DNA from: an uncultured Chitinophagaceae bacterium
GTDB taxonomy: Bacteria > Bacteroidota > Bacteroidia > Chitinophagales > Chitinophagaceae
Assembly (NCBI GenBank): GCA_937958995.1
Contig: CALGAP010000010.1
Coordinates: forward strand, 1 to 64,000
Length of the DNA stretch: 64,000 nt
Direction of reading: 5' to 3'
The position numbers and the translations under genes were made by a program. Below the pieces are notes generated by a model. It had not been told where the DNA came from. It saw only the letters and a list, made by a program, of their open reading frames with translations, and did not search any database. This document shows positions 1 through 11,424 of this stretch, piece by piece. Every line of letters starts with the position of its first letter. Positions within the stretch are counted from its first letter, which is position 1.

Positions 1-75
1 AGATCCGTAGCTCAGCCTGGTTAGAGCACTACACTGATAATGTAGGGGTCACCAGTTCAAATCTGGTCGGGTCTA
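1..75 (+). tRNA. tRNA-Ile (GAT)
   Basis: The cloverleaf closes fully: the 7-bp acceptor stem pairs 1-7 with 68-74, the anticodon stem pairs 29-33 with 41-45, and the GAT anticodon is at 36-38. No CCA is encoded. It sits in the 16S-23S spacer next to tRNA-Ala, the usual arrangement in Bacteroidota rRNA operons; the 16S gene would lie left of the window. Confidence 0.97.
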
Positions 76-161
76 CTAAATAGCATAAGTAGTCATAAAA
101 TCCGTTAGGGGAGAGTGCGCTGATGAGGTAAGAGGGTGAAGGATTATTAGGACTAAACCCC

Positions 162-235
162 GGGGGGTTAGCTCAGTTGGCTAGAGCATCTGCCTTGCAC
201 GCAGAGGGTCATCGGTTCGACTCCGATATCCTCCA
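162..235 (+). tRNA. tRNA-Ala (TGC)
   Basis: The acceptor stem pairs 162-168 with 228-234 (two G-T wobbles), the anticodon stem pairs 189-193 with 201-205, the TGC anticodon is at 196-198, and the T arm has a standard TTCGACT loop. No CCA is encoded. It is the second tRNA of the 16S-23S spacer. Confidence 0.97.
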
Positions 236-388
236 CAGTGAGAGAGGGGGTAGGGAGTAGAGGAGAGAGATGATAGTTCTTTTTATTGAAGAGAGAGATG
301 ATAATGGCATTGAGGCCTAAAGGTTCGTAACCTTAATTATCACAATCAAGCTCTTTGGAAGGATGAATATTCTGAAGAGTAGTTGTAA

Positions 389-400
389 AGTTCTTTGACA
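389..400 (+). promoter_or_regulatory. boxA-like antitermination site before 23S
   Basis: TTCTTTGACA resembles the boxA element (consensus around GCTCTTTAACA) that recruits Nus factors to rRNA transcripts, and it lies in the expected place between tRNA-Ala and 23S. The rest of the 236-517 spacer shows no gene, only purine-rich sequence and probable processing stems. The assignment is by similarity and position. Confidence 0.5.
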
Positions 401-517
401 TATTGGAAAAATATTTGTTAGGAGAGTACCTAACAAGTTATCACACATGTTTGCGAAAACGCCAGAGATGGTGGTCTTAAGCAAAGTGAGTGGGTAACTA
501 CAATTTTAGAAACTTAT

Positions 518-3317
<2,800 letters not shown>

Positions 3318-3410
3318 TTTTTTAAATTATTTTCTATTCCGTTGTTCGCATTTACAACTTTTCCCAATATGACTTTATTGTCGTAACGTATTCGTTGCGA
3401 TTTACTGACT

Positions 3411-3521
<111 letters not shown>

Positions 3522-3533
3522 TTTATTCAAAAG

Positions 3534-3564
3534 CCTCTTGGGTAACACTAGGAGGTTTTTTTTT
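3534..3564 (+). terminator. Rho-independent terminator of the rRNA operon
   Basis: A 7-bp stem (CCTCTTG with TAGGAGG, two wobbles) is followed by nine T residues at 3556-3564, directly after 5S. Confidence 0.85.
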
Positions 3565-3600
3565 GCCCCTATTTGTATCTTGCAGCCTCACTGACAACCC

Positions 3601-4431
3601 ATGAATCAAACCGTCGACCTGAAAGTCTACCCCTTCCCCCCGGACCAATTCATAGACAACGTTCGCCAGGCCCCAGGCGCCACCGCCCACCCCAAACACA
3701 ACGAAATCAAACTCGCTACCCCCGTAAACAATTTCCTCGTCAAATGGGAACGCATTGAAGACGACTGCTGGATTCTGTATACGCTGCATCAGTTTCACGC
3801 ACCCTTTCGCTTCCTCTTTCAACCCGATCCCGCGATTGATATGATACAACTCGATTTCGGATTGCGATTGCCGCCTTATGTTATAGAAACCAGTTTCAAA
3901 CAATATCGCTGCGAAAAAACCCTCGCAGTTTGGTCGAATCACAGCCAGTTTTCAGCTTCTATTCCTGCCACACCCAATACCGACTCCATCCGGGTATTGC
4001 TGGGCAGGACATTTCTTGAAAAAAATATTCCCGAGGCTTACCCCGCATTTCTCAACACCGCTCCCGGCCAGGTGATAACCGGAACACACCCGGTGTACAC
4101 CCGCCCGCTCACACCCGGCGAAGAATACCTGCTGCAAAGAATATTTGATTTCTTCAATGGAAACAGAAGAGCCACGGCAACACTTGCCATCAAGCAACTG
4201 ACCATCGACCTCATCCGGCAATTTATCGAAATAGCATTGGCAATGGACCGGCCTGCTGAAGACAAAGGTATTAGTGTGCGCATTACCGATATAGCCAACC
4301 ACTTACAGCAGCAGATATTTTCCAAGTTCCCCGGCATTGACGCACTTGCTCTGCGCGCGGGTTTAAGTACACACTACTCATCACACTTTCCATTCAAGGC
4401 CTATCTTCGCCGATTGCACACCGCTTACTAA
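3601..4431 (+). CDS. AraC-like protein lacking the second half of its DNA-binding domain
   Basis: A 276-residue protein. The first 220 residues match no family I recognise. The last 55 resemble the first half of an AraC/XylS DNA-binding domain: an ITDIANHLQQ helix, then LALRAGLST as the first helix-turn-helix and FKAYLRRLHTAY where such domains read like Fkk..G.sp..Y. A normal AraC domain has about 45 more residues with a second helix-turn-helix. Here a stop follows, and the 92 bp before the next gene are too short to hold the missing part. It is either a truncated regulator or a family that naturally keeps one helix-turn-helix. No Shine-Dalgarno is visible. It is the first gene after the rRNA operon. 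Confidence 0.7.
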   Translation: MNQTVDLKVYPFPPDQFIDNVRQAPGATAHPKHNEIKLATPVNNFLVKWERIEDDCWILYTLHQFHAPFRFLFQPDPAIDMIQLDFGLRLPPYVIETSFKQYRCEKTLAVWSNHSQFSASIPATPNTDSIRVLLGRTFLEKNIPEAYPAFLNTAPGQVITGTHPVYTRPLTPGEEYLLQRIFDFFNGNRRATATLAIKQLTIDLIRQFIEIALAMDRPAEDKGISVRITDIANHLQQQIFSKFPGIDALALRAGLSTHYSSHFPFKAYLRRLHTAY

Positions 4432-4523
4432 TTTTTTCTAACTACTGTCCGCAATGACAGGTGAATTGTCTTCGATGACTTTCTTATCTTTTTCGAAGAG
4501 CCCATATTGCATCAAATAACCTT

Positions 4524-6821
4524 ATGATGCGGCTCTGTTTAATTATTAGTTTGCTCACCCTCAATTTTCATTTTTCTTCTTTTAGTCAGACTACCTGGTG
4601 TGTAAAAGCCAGCGCCACAGGCGCCAATAACGGGTTCAACTGGGACGATGCTTTTACCAGTCTGCAATCGGCCTTAGACGCCGCACAACCCGGTGATAAT
4701 ATCTGGGTGGCTGCAGGAACTTATTACCCGGAGAAATCAATAGATGCCTACGATACCGATGCCCGGCTTCGAAGCTTTTTGCTTCCTGGCGGCGTGGCGA
4801 TTTACGGGGGACTTGCAGGAAATGAACCGGCCAACACGGATTTATCTCAACGCAACTTTTCGCTCAACTGGACAATTCTAAGTGGTGATGTAGATCATAA
4901 CGACGTTCTCAACCAGGGAATTTCTACAAGCCTGCAAGGAGAAAATGTCTTTCACGTGGTGACAGTGGTAAGTGCGACGCCCACTGCATTTGACGGTTTT
5001 ACTATTACCGGAGGAAAGGCCGATGGTACAATACCAATTTTGGTAGCAGGTATTACGATACCAAGTTGGACAGGTGGAGGAATTTGTATATATGAATCCA
5101 ACTTCACTGCATCGAATATCGTGGTTGATGGCAATATTGCCGTTTCTGGTGGGGGAATATATTGTAGGGTATCACAAATGAATATCACGAATGTGCTCGT
5201 TCAAAACAACCAGGCTACTGGTAATGGAGGAGGTATCTGTTGCGTTAATTCTCAAGTGGTGATTCACCAGGCAGAGCTTGTCAATAATGAATCGGAAGGA
5301 CTAGGAGGGAGACTTTGCAGTTCACAAGGAACTTATCGGTATACAAACGCTGTATTTCGCAACAACAAGGCTGCGTATGGTGGCGGTGGTGGGTACGATT
5401 TCCAGGCTACAGTAATATTGGTAAACAGCCTGATAACAGGAAACGAAACCGAGCAAAACGGGGGAGGCTGGTTTTCTGAAAGCGACTACAATCTGTTCGT
5501 TAATATAACGATTACCAATAACCGGAGTGGATTGGCTGGCGGTGGATTTATTTCAATCTATTCTCATCGGGTAATAAATAGCATAATTAACGGCAACGAA
5601 TCGCCGGAACATCCTGAAATGTCTGCATTAACTAACGAATTTCGTTGTGTAATAGCTGGTTCAGGTTTCTACAACCACACCGGGGCACTCATACCTAATT
5701 ATGTGCGCGGCCCTTTACTTCGTGACCCGGCTTCGGGCGATTTTTCGCTGTCTCCCGCCAGCGTAGCGATCAATGCCGGCAATAACCAGTTATTCCAGGA
5801 CGCTACCGGCGGTGCGGTCAACATCGATATCGCGGGTACTACCCGCATTATGGCCACCATCATCGACCTGGGCGCTTATGAATGCACGATCAGACCCGAT
5901 GCCAATGGCATTTTATATGTTAATGCGAATGCCTCTACCCAGGAACAAACCGGAGAAAGTTGGGGCCAGCCCCTCAAAGAACTGGCCGATGCGCTGGCCT
6001 TTGCACGCAGGATTGATAACAGCAATGTGAAGGATTACATAAAAGAGATCTGGGTGGCCGCCGGCACTTACAAACCGCTCTATAGGATAGCAGAACCAAC
6101 AACAGACCGCGACAAAACTTTTTGGGCGGTGGGAGGTATTCACCTGTACGGTGGCTTTGCTGCTACCCAAGGCTCCGAAGGCGACCGAAATGCGCGAAAC
6201 TGGATCACCAACCCTACTATACTGGATGGCGATATCGATGGAGATGGTACGCCCGCCAATAATGTGCATCATGTGGTGGTGGGGCCAGGTTTTACAAGCG
6301 ACAGCACCGTTTTCGATGGCTTCACCATCCGAAATGGGAACGCAGATGTTTCTTCTTTAGTGGTTACTGACGGGTTTATGATAGTGCATCGTGACGTGGG
6401 CGGTGGCCTGTATAATTTCTACGGCCTGCTTCGGTTGAGAAATATTCGTTTTGAAAACAACCGGGCAACAAGAGGAGGCGGGTTTTTCACCACAGGAGCG
6501 AGCGAACTATACGGAGTAACTTTCCACAACAACGAAGCAAGTGATTATGGCGGAGGTATGGTAACAAATAACGGGAATGTACAGGTGTATCCCAATCCTT
6601 CACCAGGTGCATTTAAAGTGGCATTGGCGGGTTGGAAAGGACGTGTGCAACTGCAACTGATCAATGCCGCCGGCAATGTGGTACACACGCAAACTATAGC
6701 GGTTTCTGACGATGCAATCACAATTTCTGTACAACCCAAACTGAAATTATCGCCCGGCGTATATATGCTGAAAATAACCGGCGAACATTTTAACCGCCAA
6801 ATAAAACTGATCGTGCAATAG
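4524..6821 (+). CDS. Secreted beta-helix protein with type IX sorting domain
   Basis: A 765-residue protein with an N-terminal signal peptide (hydrophobic residues 3-20, likely cleavage after SFSQ). Two related segments, about residues 25-200 and 455-610, each carry WVAAGTY, a YGG motif, a TIL-GD-D block and VFDGFTI. Between and after them are Gly- and Asn-rich rungs (NNxATGGGG type) of a right-handed parallel beta-helix, as in Pmp-like or choice-of-anchor proteins. The last 80 residues, from VQVYPNPSPGAF, are a type A sorting domain, so the protein should cross the outer membrane through the type IX system, for which porD and sprA lie in this window. The second helix runs into the sorting domain with almost no linker, which suggests an internal deletion. 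Ligand unknown; an adhesin or enzyme are both possible. Confidence 0.85.
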   Translation: MMRLCLIISLLTLNFHFSSFSQTTWCVKASATGANNGFNWDDAFTSLQSALDAAQPGDNIWVAAGTYYPEKSIDAYDTDARLRSFLLPGGVAIYGGLAGNEPANTDLSQRNFSLNWTILSGDVDHNDVLNQGISTSLQGENVFHVVTVVSATPTAFDGFTITGGKADGTIPILVAGITIPSWTGGGICIYESNFTASNIVVDGNIAVSGGGIYCRVSQMNITNVLVQNNQATGNGGGICCVNSQVVIHQAELVNNESEGLGGRLCSSQGTYRYTNAVFRNNKAAYGGGGGYDFQATVILVNSLITGNETEQNGGGWFSESDYNLFVNITITNNRSGLAGGGFISIYSHRVINSIINGNESPEHPEMSALTNEFRCVIAGSGFYNHTGALIPNYVRGPLLRDPASGDFSLSPASVAINAGNNQLFQDATGGAVNIDIAGTTRIMATIIDLGAYECTIRPDANGILYVNANASTQEQTGESWGQPLKELADALAFARRIDNSNVKDYIKEIWVAAGTYKPLYRIAEPTTDRDKTFWAVGGIHLYGGFAATQGSEGDRNARNWITNPTILDGDIDGDGTPANNVHHVVVGPGFTSDSTVFDGFTIRNGNADVSSLVVTDGFMIVHRDVGGGLYNFYGLLRLRNIRFENNRATRGGGFFTTGASELYGVTFHNNEASDYGGGMVTNNGNVQVYPNPSPGAFKVALAGWKGRVQLQLINAAGNVVHTQTIAVSDDAITISVQPKLKLSPGVYMLKITGEHFNRQIKLIVQ

Positions 6822-6848
6822 TGCGGGGCGCGCAACTTATATTTGTTG

Positions 6849-7862
6849 ATGCGCTGTTGGTACGCCTTACTCTTTGTACTGGTATTGATCGCTGCCTTCC
6901 GCGAAGCGGGCTCAAGGCGGTATAAGAAAATAACTATTACCGGGCGTGCACAGGGCACCACGTATGCCATCACTTATTATGCAACCGATAGCGTGGTGAC
7001 TGCCCGCCAGGTAGATAGCATTCTTCGCGTTATCGATCAGTCTCTTTCACTTTACCAGCGCGGTTCGCTTATCAACCGGTTTAATCATTCAAAGCGGGGT
7101 ATAAAGGCCGACCAACATCTGCTCACCGTTGTTCAAAAAGGCATCGAAACCTTTCATGCTACCGGTGGCATTTTCGATATCACCGTACACCCGCTGGTGC
7201 AGGCCTGGGGTTTTGGAGTAAAAAAATCGGAGAAAATTCCTGACAGCGCTTACCTGCAATCAATCCGGCTATGTGTAAGCAGTGAGTTTATTCAAATCAG
7301 CAACAAACGTTTGAAAAAAACGAAGCCCTGCGTAAAAATAGATCTCAACGGAATTGCACAAGGCTATACCGTAGATGTGCTCGCTGATTTTCTGGAAAAA
7401 AACGACGTGAAAAATTATCTCGTCGAGCTGGGTGGAGAAATAAGGGTGAAAGGAAGAAAATTACCCGGCAATGAAAAAATGAAAATCGGCATTGAGTCGC
7501 CGTCGCAATCGGTTTTCGAAAGAGCCGGGCTGCAGCAAATTCTTGAACCAGATAGCGGCGCCATTACCACTTCCGGCAGCTACCGGCAGTTTTATGAAAG
7601 CGGTGGAAGAAAAATCAGTCATATCATCGATGCCCGCACCGGCTATCCCGCCGATACAGAATTGATTTCCGCAATTGTTTTTGCACCTGATGCCATCACG
7701 GCCGATGCTTACGACAATGCATTGATGGCGATGGGACTTGAGAAAGCCATGGAGTTTGTGGAGCAACGCAACGACCTGGCAGCTTACTTCATCTACCGCA
7801 AGCCAGACGGGCAGGTAGCCGATACCGCCTGCTCACAATTTAAACGGCTTTTGAAGCGCTGA
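6849..7862 (+). CDS. apbE: FAD:protein FMN transferase (ApbE)
   Basis: ApbE attaches FMN covalently to Thr or Ser of exported flavoproteins. This 337-residue protein has one N-terminal membrane helix and no lipobox, so it is probably anchored in the inner membrane facing the periplasm. Family motifs in order: GTTYAITYY; FDITVHPL near 115; DLNGIAQGYTVD near 165; ELGGEIRVKG near 195; ISHIIDARTGYPA near 260; and DAYDNALMAMG near 295. In the last, Asn stands where the family often has the metal-site Thr. A TTG start at 6843 is possible, but ATG at 6849 gives a better signal anchor. The substrate flavoprotein is not encoded nearby. Confidence 0.93.
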   Translation: MRCWYALLFVLVLIAAFREAGSRRYKKITITGRAQGTTYAITYYATDSVVTARQVDSILRVIDQSLSLYQRGSLINRFNHSKRGIKADQHLLTVVQKGIETFHATGGIFDITVHPLVQAWGFGVKKSEKIPDSAYLQSIRLCVSSEFIQISNKRLKKTKPCVKIDLNGIAQGYTVDVLADFLEKNDVKNYLVELGGEIRVKGRKLPGNEKMKIGIESPSQSVFERAGLQQILEPDSGAITTSGSYRQFYESGGRKISHIIDARTGYPADTELISAIVFAPDAITADAYDNALMAMGLEKAMEFVEQRNDLAAYFIYRKPDGQVADTACSQFKRLLKR

Positions 7863-8000
7863 TTTTCATCATCCATTTTTTGCTCCTATGAAAAAGTATC
7901 TGCCATCTTCCGGATCCCAACCGCCAAACGCCACATGCTATGGCAAAATCATGGCGACGAGCTGGTTTTCGGAAGCATTAAGGTCAAAGTGCTGAATTAG
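7863..8000 (+). pseudogene. Possible gene remnant in frame with the apbE stop
   Basis: After the apbE stop the same frame stays open for 45 codons to a TAG at 7998-8000. From about codon 9 the translation looks protein-like (YEKVSAIFRIPTAKRHMLWQ, then HGDELVFGSIKVKVLN). It matches no ApbE C-terminus I know. It may be the end of a gene whose front has been lost, or chance. The only internal ATG (at 7935) would give about 20 residues. Confidence 0.25.
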
Positions 8001-8001
8001 C

Positions 8002-11000
8002 CTATTTATCGATAATTGATTTGATCAGTCTTACCGGCACGGGCACCCATTCGGGCCGCTTGTTGAGCTCATAGTGTAAACTGAATACGGCACGCTCAAG
8101 CAGGTACACTTCCAGCAGCACCTCCAGGTCGTGTTTTTCTTTTGGAATGAAAGAAGCACCATTAACCGTCTGCAGGTAAGCATGCATAAAGAAGGAAGTC
8201 ATATAGTGCGTCCACAAAGGAGCAAAGGGCTTCAGTTTCTCGATATCTTCAGGCCGTGTACGGTTGCTCAATAGATTTTCATGCGCGGCATAGTGAAACG
8301 AGCGTACAATACCGGCCACATCGCGCAGCGGCGAGCGTTTTATTTTCCTTTCGCTAAAGCTGCGGGAAGGATCGCCGCCAAAATGCAAAATGGCCACGTC
8401 TTTTCCCGTAAACAACACCTGCTCCAGGTAATAACTGCCATGAATGCGGATCTTGGTGATATCGAATTTTTTCGAATAGATCTTTTTGAGGCGGTCGAGC
8501 ACTTCGTCTTTCCTGGAAAAAATTTCTTCTACTTCGGGTCGGATATCTTCCGGCAACTTCTTGAGCACCTTAGCCTGGTTGGAGTAAGCTGCTCTCACCT
8601 GCGACTGAAAGCCCGCATACAATGAGCGCTGATAGTGCAGGGAAAAATTTTCCGGGGCAAATTCTTTATTTTCATGACTGGCCGCAGCCAGGGCCAGGTG
8701 CATTTCACCGGTTCTTGTACCTAATAAACGAGCGGCTTCGCCCGCCGTAACGCCGATAGCTTCCTGCACATTGCCGGGCGCCTCTTCGTAAGGAATGGGA
8801 TTGATGAGTGTGTCTTGCCAGCTGATAGCCGGTATCTGTTCCTTATTGAGCGTAAGCAGTTTTTCATTGTAATCACTTAGCCTGTCTTGCATATACGTGC
8901 GGCCATCGCCATGATTTTCGACGAGCGCCTGCATCATACCCAGGTTGATATTGTATTTTCCCAACTCCCATTCTATGCTGCCGAAATAGCGCGGATAGCT
9001 TTTGAACTTATTCTGCTGGTTAAAAAAACGGGTGATCTCCACATCTGGATTGGTGATATAATCCACCTGCCGGTACATTTTCAGGAAGAAACTATTGTCG
9101 TATGCGATGGAGATATGGCTCCGCTTATCGCTCACCACTCTTGTCTTTACATCCTGGTGCTCAGCCAGGTATTTTTTGATATGAGAGCTTTCTGAAAATT
9201 TCAGTTCACCGTTTTTTACCGACAGATCATTTCCTTTTGTGAGTCGTGAAACCAGGAATTGCTGCACGGGCACGGTATATAAAGCATCACACAAAATGCC
9301 TTCCTGGCCATCAATGTTCAATTGGCAAAGCACTGCCTGCGGATAGGCTTCGGAAATTCTTTTCGCATGTTCATCTTTCGCAAAGCTGATCCAAAGCTGG
9401 TAGAGGTTGGGTAGCTCGCTTTCGAACATCACTTCCACCAGGAACAAAAAACTTTCATTGCCGGGCACGGGCACATGCGCGTGGTGTTTTATGGTGATGC
9501 GTTTATTGACATGATCCTTATCTTCAAACCAGTTTACCTTCATCAGGTAAATGGGAAGCACGCTGTTTTCCAGTTCTTCTATAGTGGCTTCGTCCACCAG
9601 CTCTTTCCATTTGTTGATGCTTACCGATGGCAGAACCAGTTCATCCGCGGTTTGCGGATAAGCCTTCTCCATCAGGAACCAATAGCAACTATAAGAGTCG
9701 AGTGTGAGGAAATATAAACTGCTTTCCTGGACGAGCGGAAAACGATTTTTGCTGAAAAGTTCCACGGGCACATATCCTTTAAACTCGCTCAGATCAAGTT
9801 CGGCGGCCTGCGAATAGCGGGAAAGATTTGCCACCACCAGTATCACTTCATCTCCATAGGTGCGCGTAAAAGCCAGCACCTTGCTGTTTTCCACGTTAAT
9901 AAACTTCATATCGCCGCGACCGAAGGCTTTGTATTTTTTTCGCATGCCGATCAGCCGCTTCATAAACCAAAGCAGCGATGAAGTGTTGCGGTACTGCGTT
10001 TCGACGTTCACCGCTTCGTAGTGATATTCGGGATCGAGTATAACTGGCAGGTAAAGCTTCTGCGGATTGGCTTCTGAAAAACCCGCATTGCGGTCGGGAC
10101 TCCATTGCATGGGTGCGCGCACGCCGTCGCGGTCGCCGAGATATACGTTATCGCCCATACCAATTTCGTCGCCATAATAAATAACGGGCGTGCCGCTCAG
10201 TGAAAACAGCAGGTAGTTGAGCAGTTCAATTTTGCGCCGGTTATTTTCCATCAATGGCGCCAGGCGATGGCGTATACCCAGGTTGATCTTGGCCTTGGGA
10301 TCTTTGGCATACACCTTATACATGTAATCGCGCTCTTCGTCGGTCACCATTTCAAGGGTGAGCTCGTCGTGATTGCGTAGAAAAATGGCCCACTGGCAGG
10401 TCTCCGGTATCCCTGGTGTCTGGTCAAATATATCGGTGATGGGATAGCGTCCCTCCATTTGCAGCGCCATAAAGATGCGCGGCATTACGGGAAAATGGTA
10501 GTTCATATGGCACTCGTCGCCATTGCCGAAGTAGGAGGCCGCCTCTTCCGGCCACATATTGGCTTCGGCCAGGAACACAGTGCCGGGGAAATGTTCATCA
10601 ATATGCTTGCGCAGTTTTTTCAGGAAGGCATGTGTTTCGGGGAGATTTTCTCCATTGGTGCCTTCGCGTTCGAAGAGGTACGGAACGGCATCGAGCCTGA
10701 AACCATCCACACCCAACCTGCACCAGTAGTCGAGAATTTTGAAAATTTCTTCCTGCACTTTGGGATTGTCGTAGTTAAGGTCGGGCTGGTGGTGAAAAAA
10801 GCGATGCCAGTAATATTGCTGCGCCACCGGATCCCAGGTCCAGTTGCTGGTTTCAAAATCCTGGAAAATGATGCGTACATCCTTGTATTGTGTAGGATCA
10901 TCTGTCCATACATAATAATTTCTTTCCACAGAACCCCTGGGCGCACGGCGTGCGCGCTGAAACCAGGGATGCTGGTCAGAAGTATGGTTAATGACCAGCT

Positions 11001-11325
11001 CGGTGATCACTTTTAGTTTGCGCTTATGCGCTTCCTTCAGAAATTTTTTGAAATCGTTGATATCGCCATAAGTGGGATTGATATGATAGTAGTCGGCAAT
11101 ATCATATCCGTCGTCTTTGAAAGGCGAGGGGTAGAAGGGCAGCAGCCAGATGGCCGTTACGCCCAGATCTTCGAGATAATCGAGTTTTTCAAGCAGACCC
11201 TGGAAATCACCAATTCCATCACCATTGCTATCACGAAAGGCTTTAATGTGCAGTTCGTAAATGATCGCGTCTTTGTACCAGTGCAGCTTATCGTCTAAAA
11301 CTGTTTTTCCTTTGGACATAGCCAT
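8002..11325 (-). CDS. treS: Trehalose synthase fused to a maltokinase-type domain
   Basis: Residues 1-540 are a GH13 trehalose synthase, which interconverts trehalose and maltose: IYELHIKAFRDSNGDGIGD, GFRLDAVPY with the nucleophile Asp, LAEANMWPE with the acid Glu, RNHDEL, and the GDRDGVRAPMQW block. Residues about 560-1107 match maltokinase, which makes maltose 1-phosphate for GlgE glucan synthesis, including SPLRDVAGIVRSFHYAA. The kinase active site looks damaged: HGDxHLGQ reads HGSYYLEQ (Ser964) and DFEGEP reads HFGGDP (His981). ATG at 11325 or 11319 is preferred over the longer frame to 11379, whose extra residues do not resemble the family. No GlgE or GlgB gene is in the window. Confidence 0.92.
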   Translation of the reverse strand: MAMSKGKTVLDDKLHWYKDAIIYELHIKAFRDSNGDGIGDFQGLLEKLDYLEDLGVTAIWLLPFYPSPFKDDGYDIADYYHINPTYGDINDFKKFLKEAHKRKLKVITELVINHTSDQHPWFQRARRAPRGSVERNYYVWTDDPTQYKDVRIIFQDFETSNWTWDPVAQQYYWHRFFHHQPDLNYDNPKVQEEIFKILDYWCRLGVDGFRLDAVPYLFEREGTNGENLPETHAFLKKLRKHIDEHFPGTVFLAEANMWPEEAASYFGNGDECHMNYHFPVMPRIFMALQMEGRYPITDIFDQTPGIPETCQWAIFLRNHDELTLEMVTDEERDYMYKVYAKDPKAKINLGIRHRLAPLMENNRRKIELLNYLLFSLSGTPVIYYGDEIGMGDNVYLGDRDGVRAPMQWSPDRNAGFSEANPQKLYLPVILDPEYHYEAVNVETQYRNTSSLLWFMKRLIGMRKKYKAFGRGDMKFINVENSKVLAFTRTYGDEVILVVANLSRYSQAAELDLSEFKGYVPVELFSKNRFPLVQESSLYFLTLDSYSCYWFLMEKAYPQTADELVLPSVSINKWKELVDEATIEELENSVLPIYLMKVNWFEDKDHVNKRITIKHHAHVPVPGNESFLFLVEVMFESELPNLYQLWISFAKDEHAKRISEAYPQAVLCQLNIDGQEGILCDALYTVPVQQFLVSRLTKGNDLSVKNGELKFSESSHIKKYLAEHQDVKTRVVSDKRSHISIAYDNSFFLKMYRQVDYITNPDVEITRFFNQQNKFKSYPRYFGSIEWELGKYNINLGMMQALVENHGDGRTYMQDRLSDYNEKLLTLNKEQIPAISWQDTLINPIPYEEAPGNVQEAIGVTAGEAARLLGTRTGEMHLALAAASHENKEFAPENFSLHYQRSLYAGFQSQVRAAYSNQAKVLKKLPEDIRPEVEEIFSRKDEVLDRLKKIYSKKFDITKIRIHGSYYLEQVLFTGKDVAILHFGGDPSRSFSERKIKRSPLRDVAGIVRSFHYAAHENLLSNRTRPEDIEKLKPFAPLWTHYMTSFFMHAYLQTVNGASFIPKEKHDLEVLLEVYLLERAVFSLHYELNKRPEWVPVPVRLIKSIIDK

Positions 11326-11424
11326 TGGGGGTTTGGTCCGCGCATACCATAAAAATAGCATGCGCGACAGTTTGGGCAATAATTTCTACAAACCGAGTAT
11401 GCTTCCACGGGTCTCTAGCACATA

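Noticed and set aside
8281..11298. Plus-strand frames of 80-185 codons opposite treS
   Set aside because: The minus-strand enzyme is certain over this whole stretch; these are antisense shadows with no family features.
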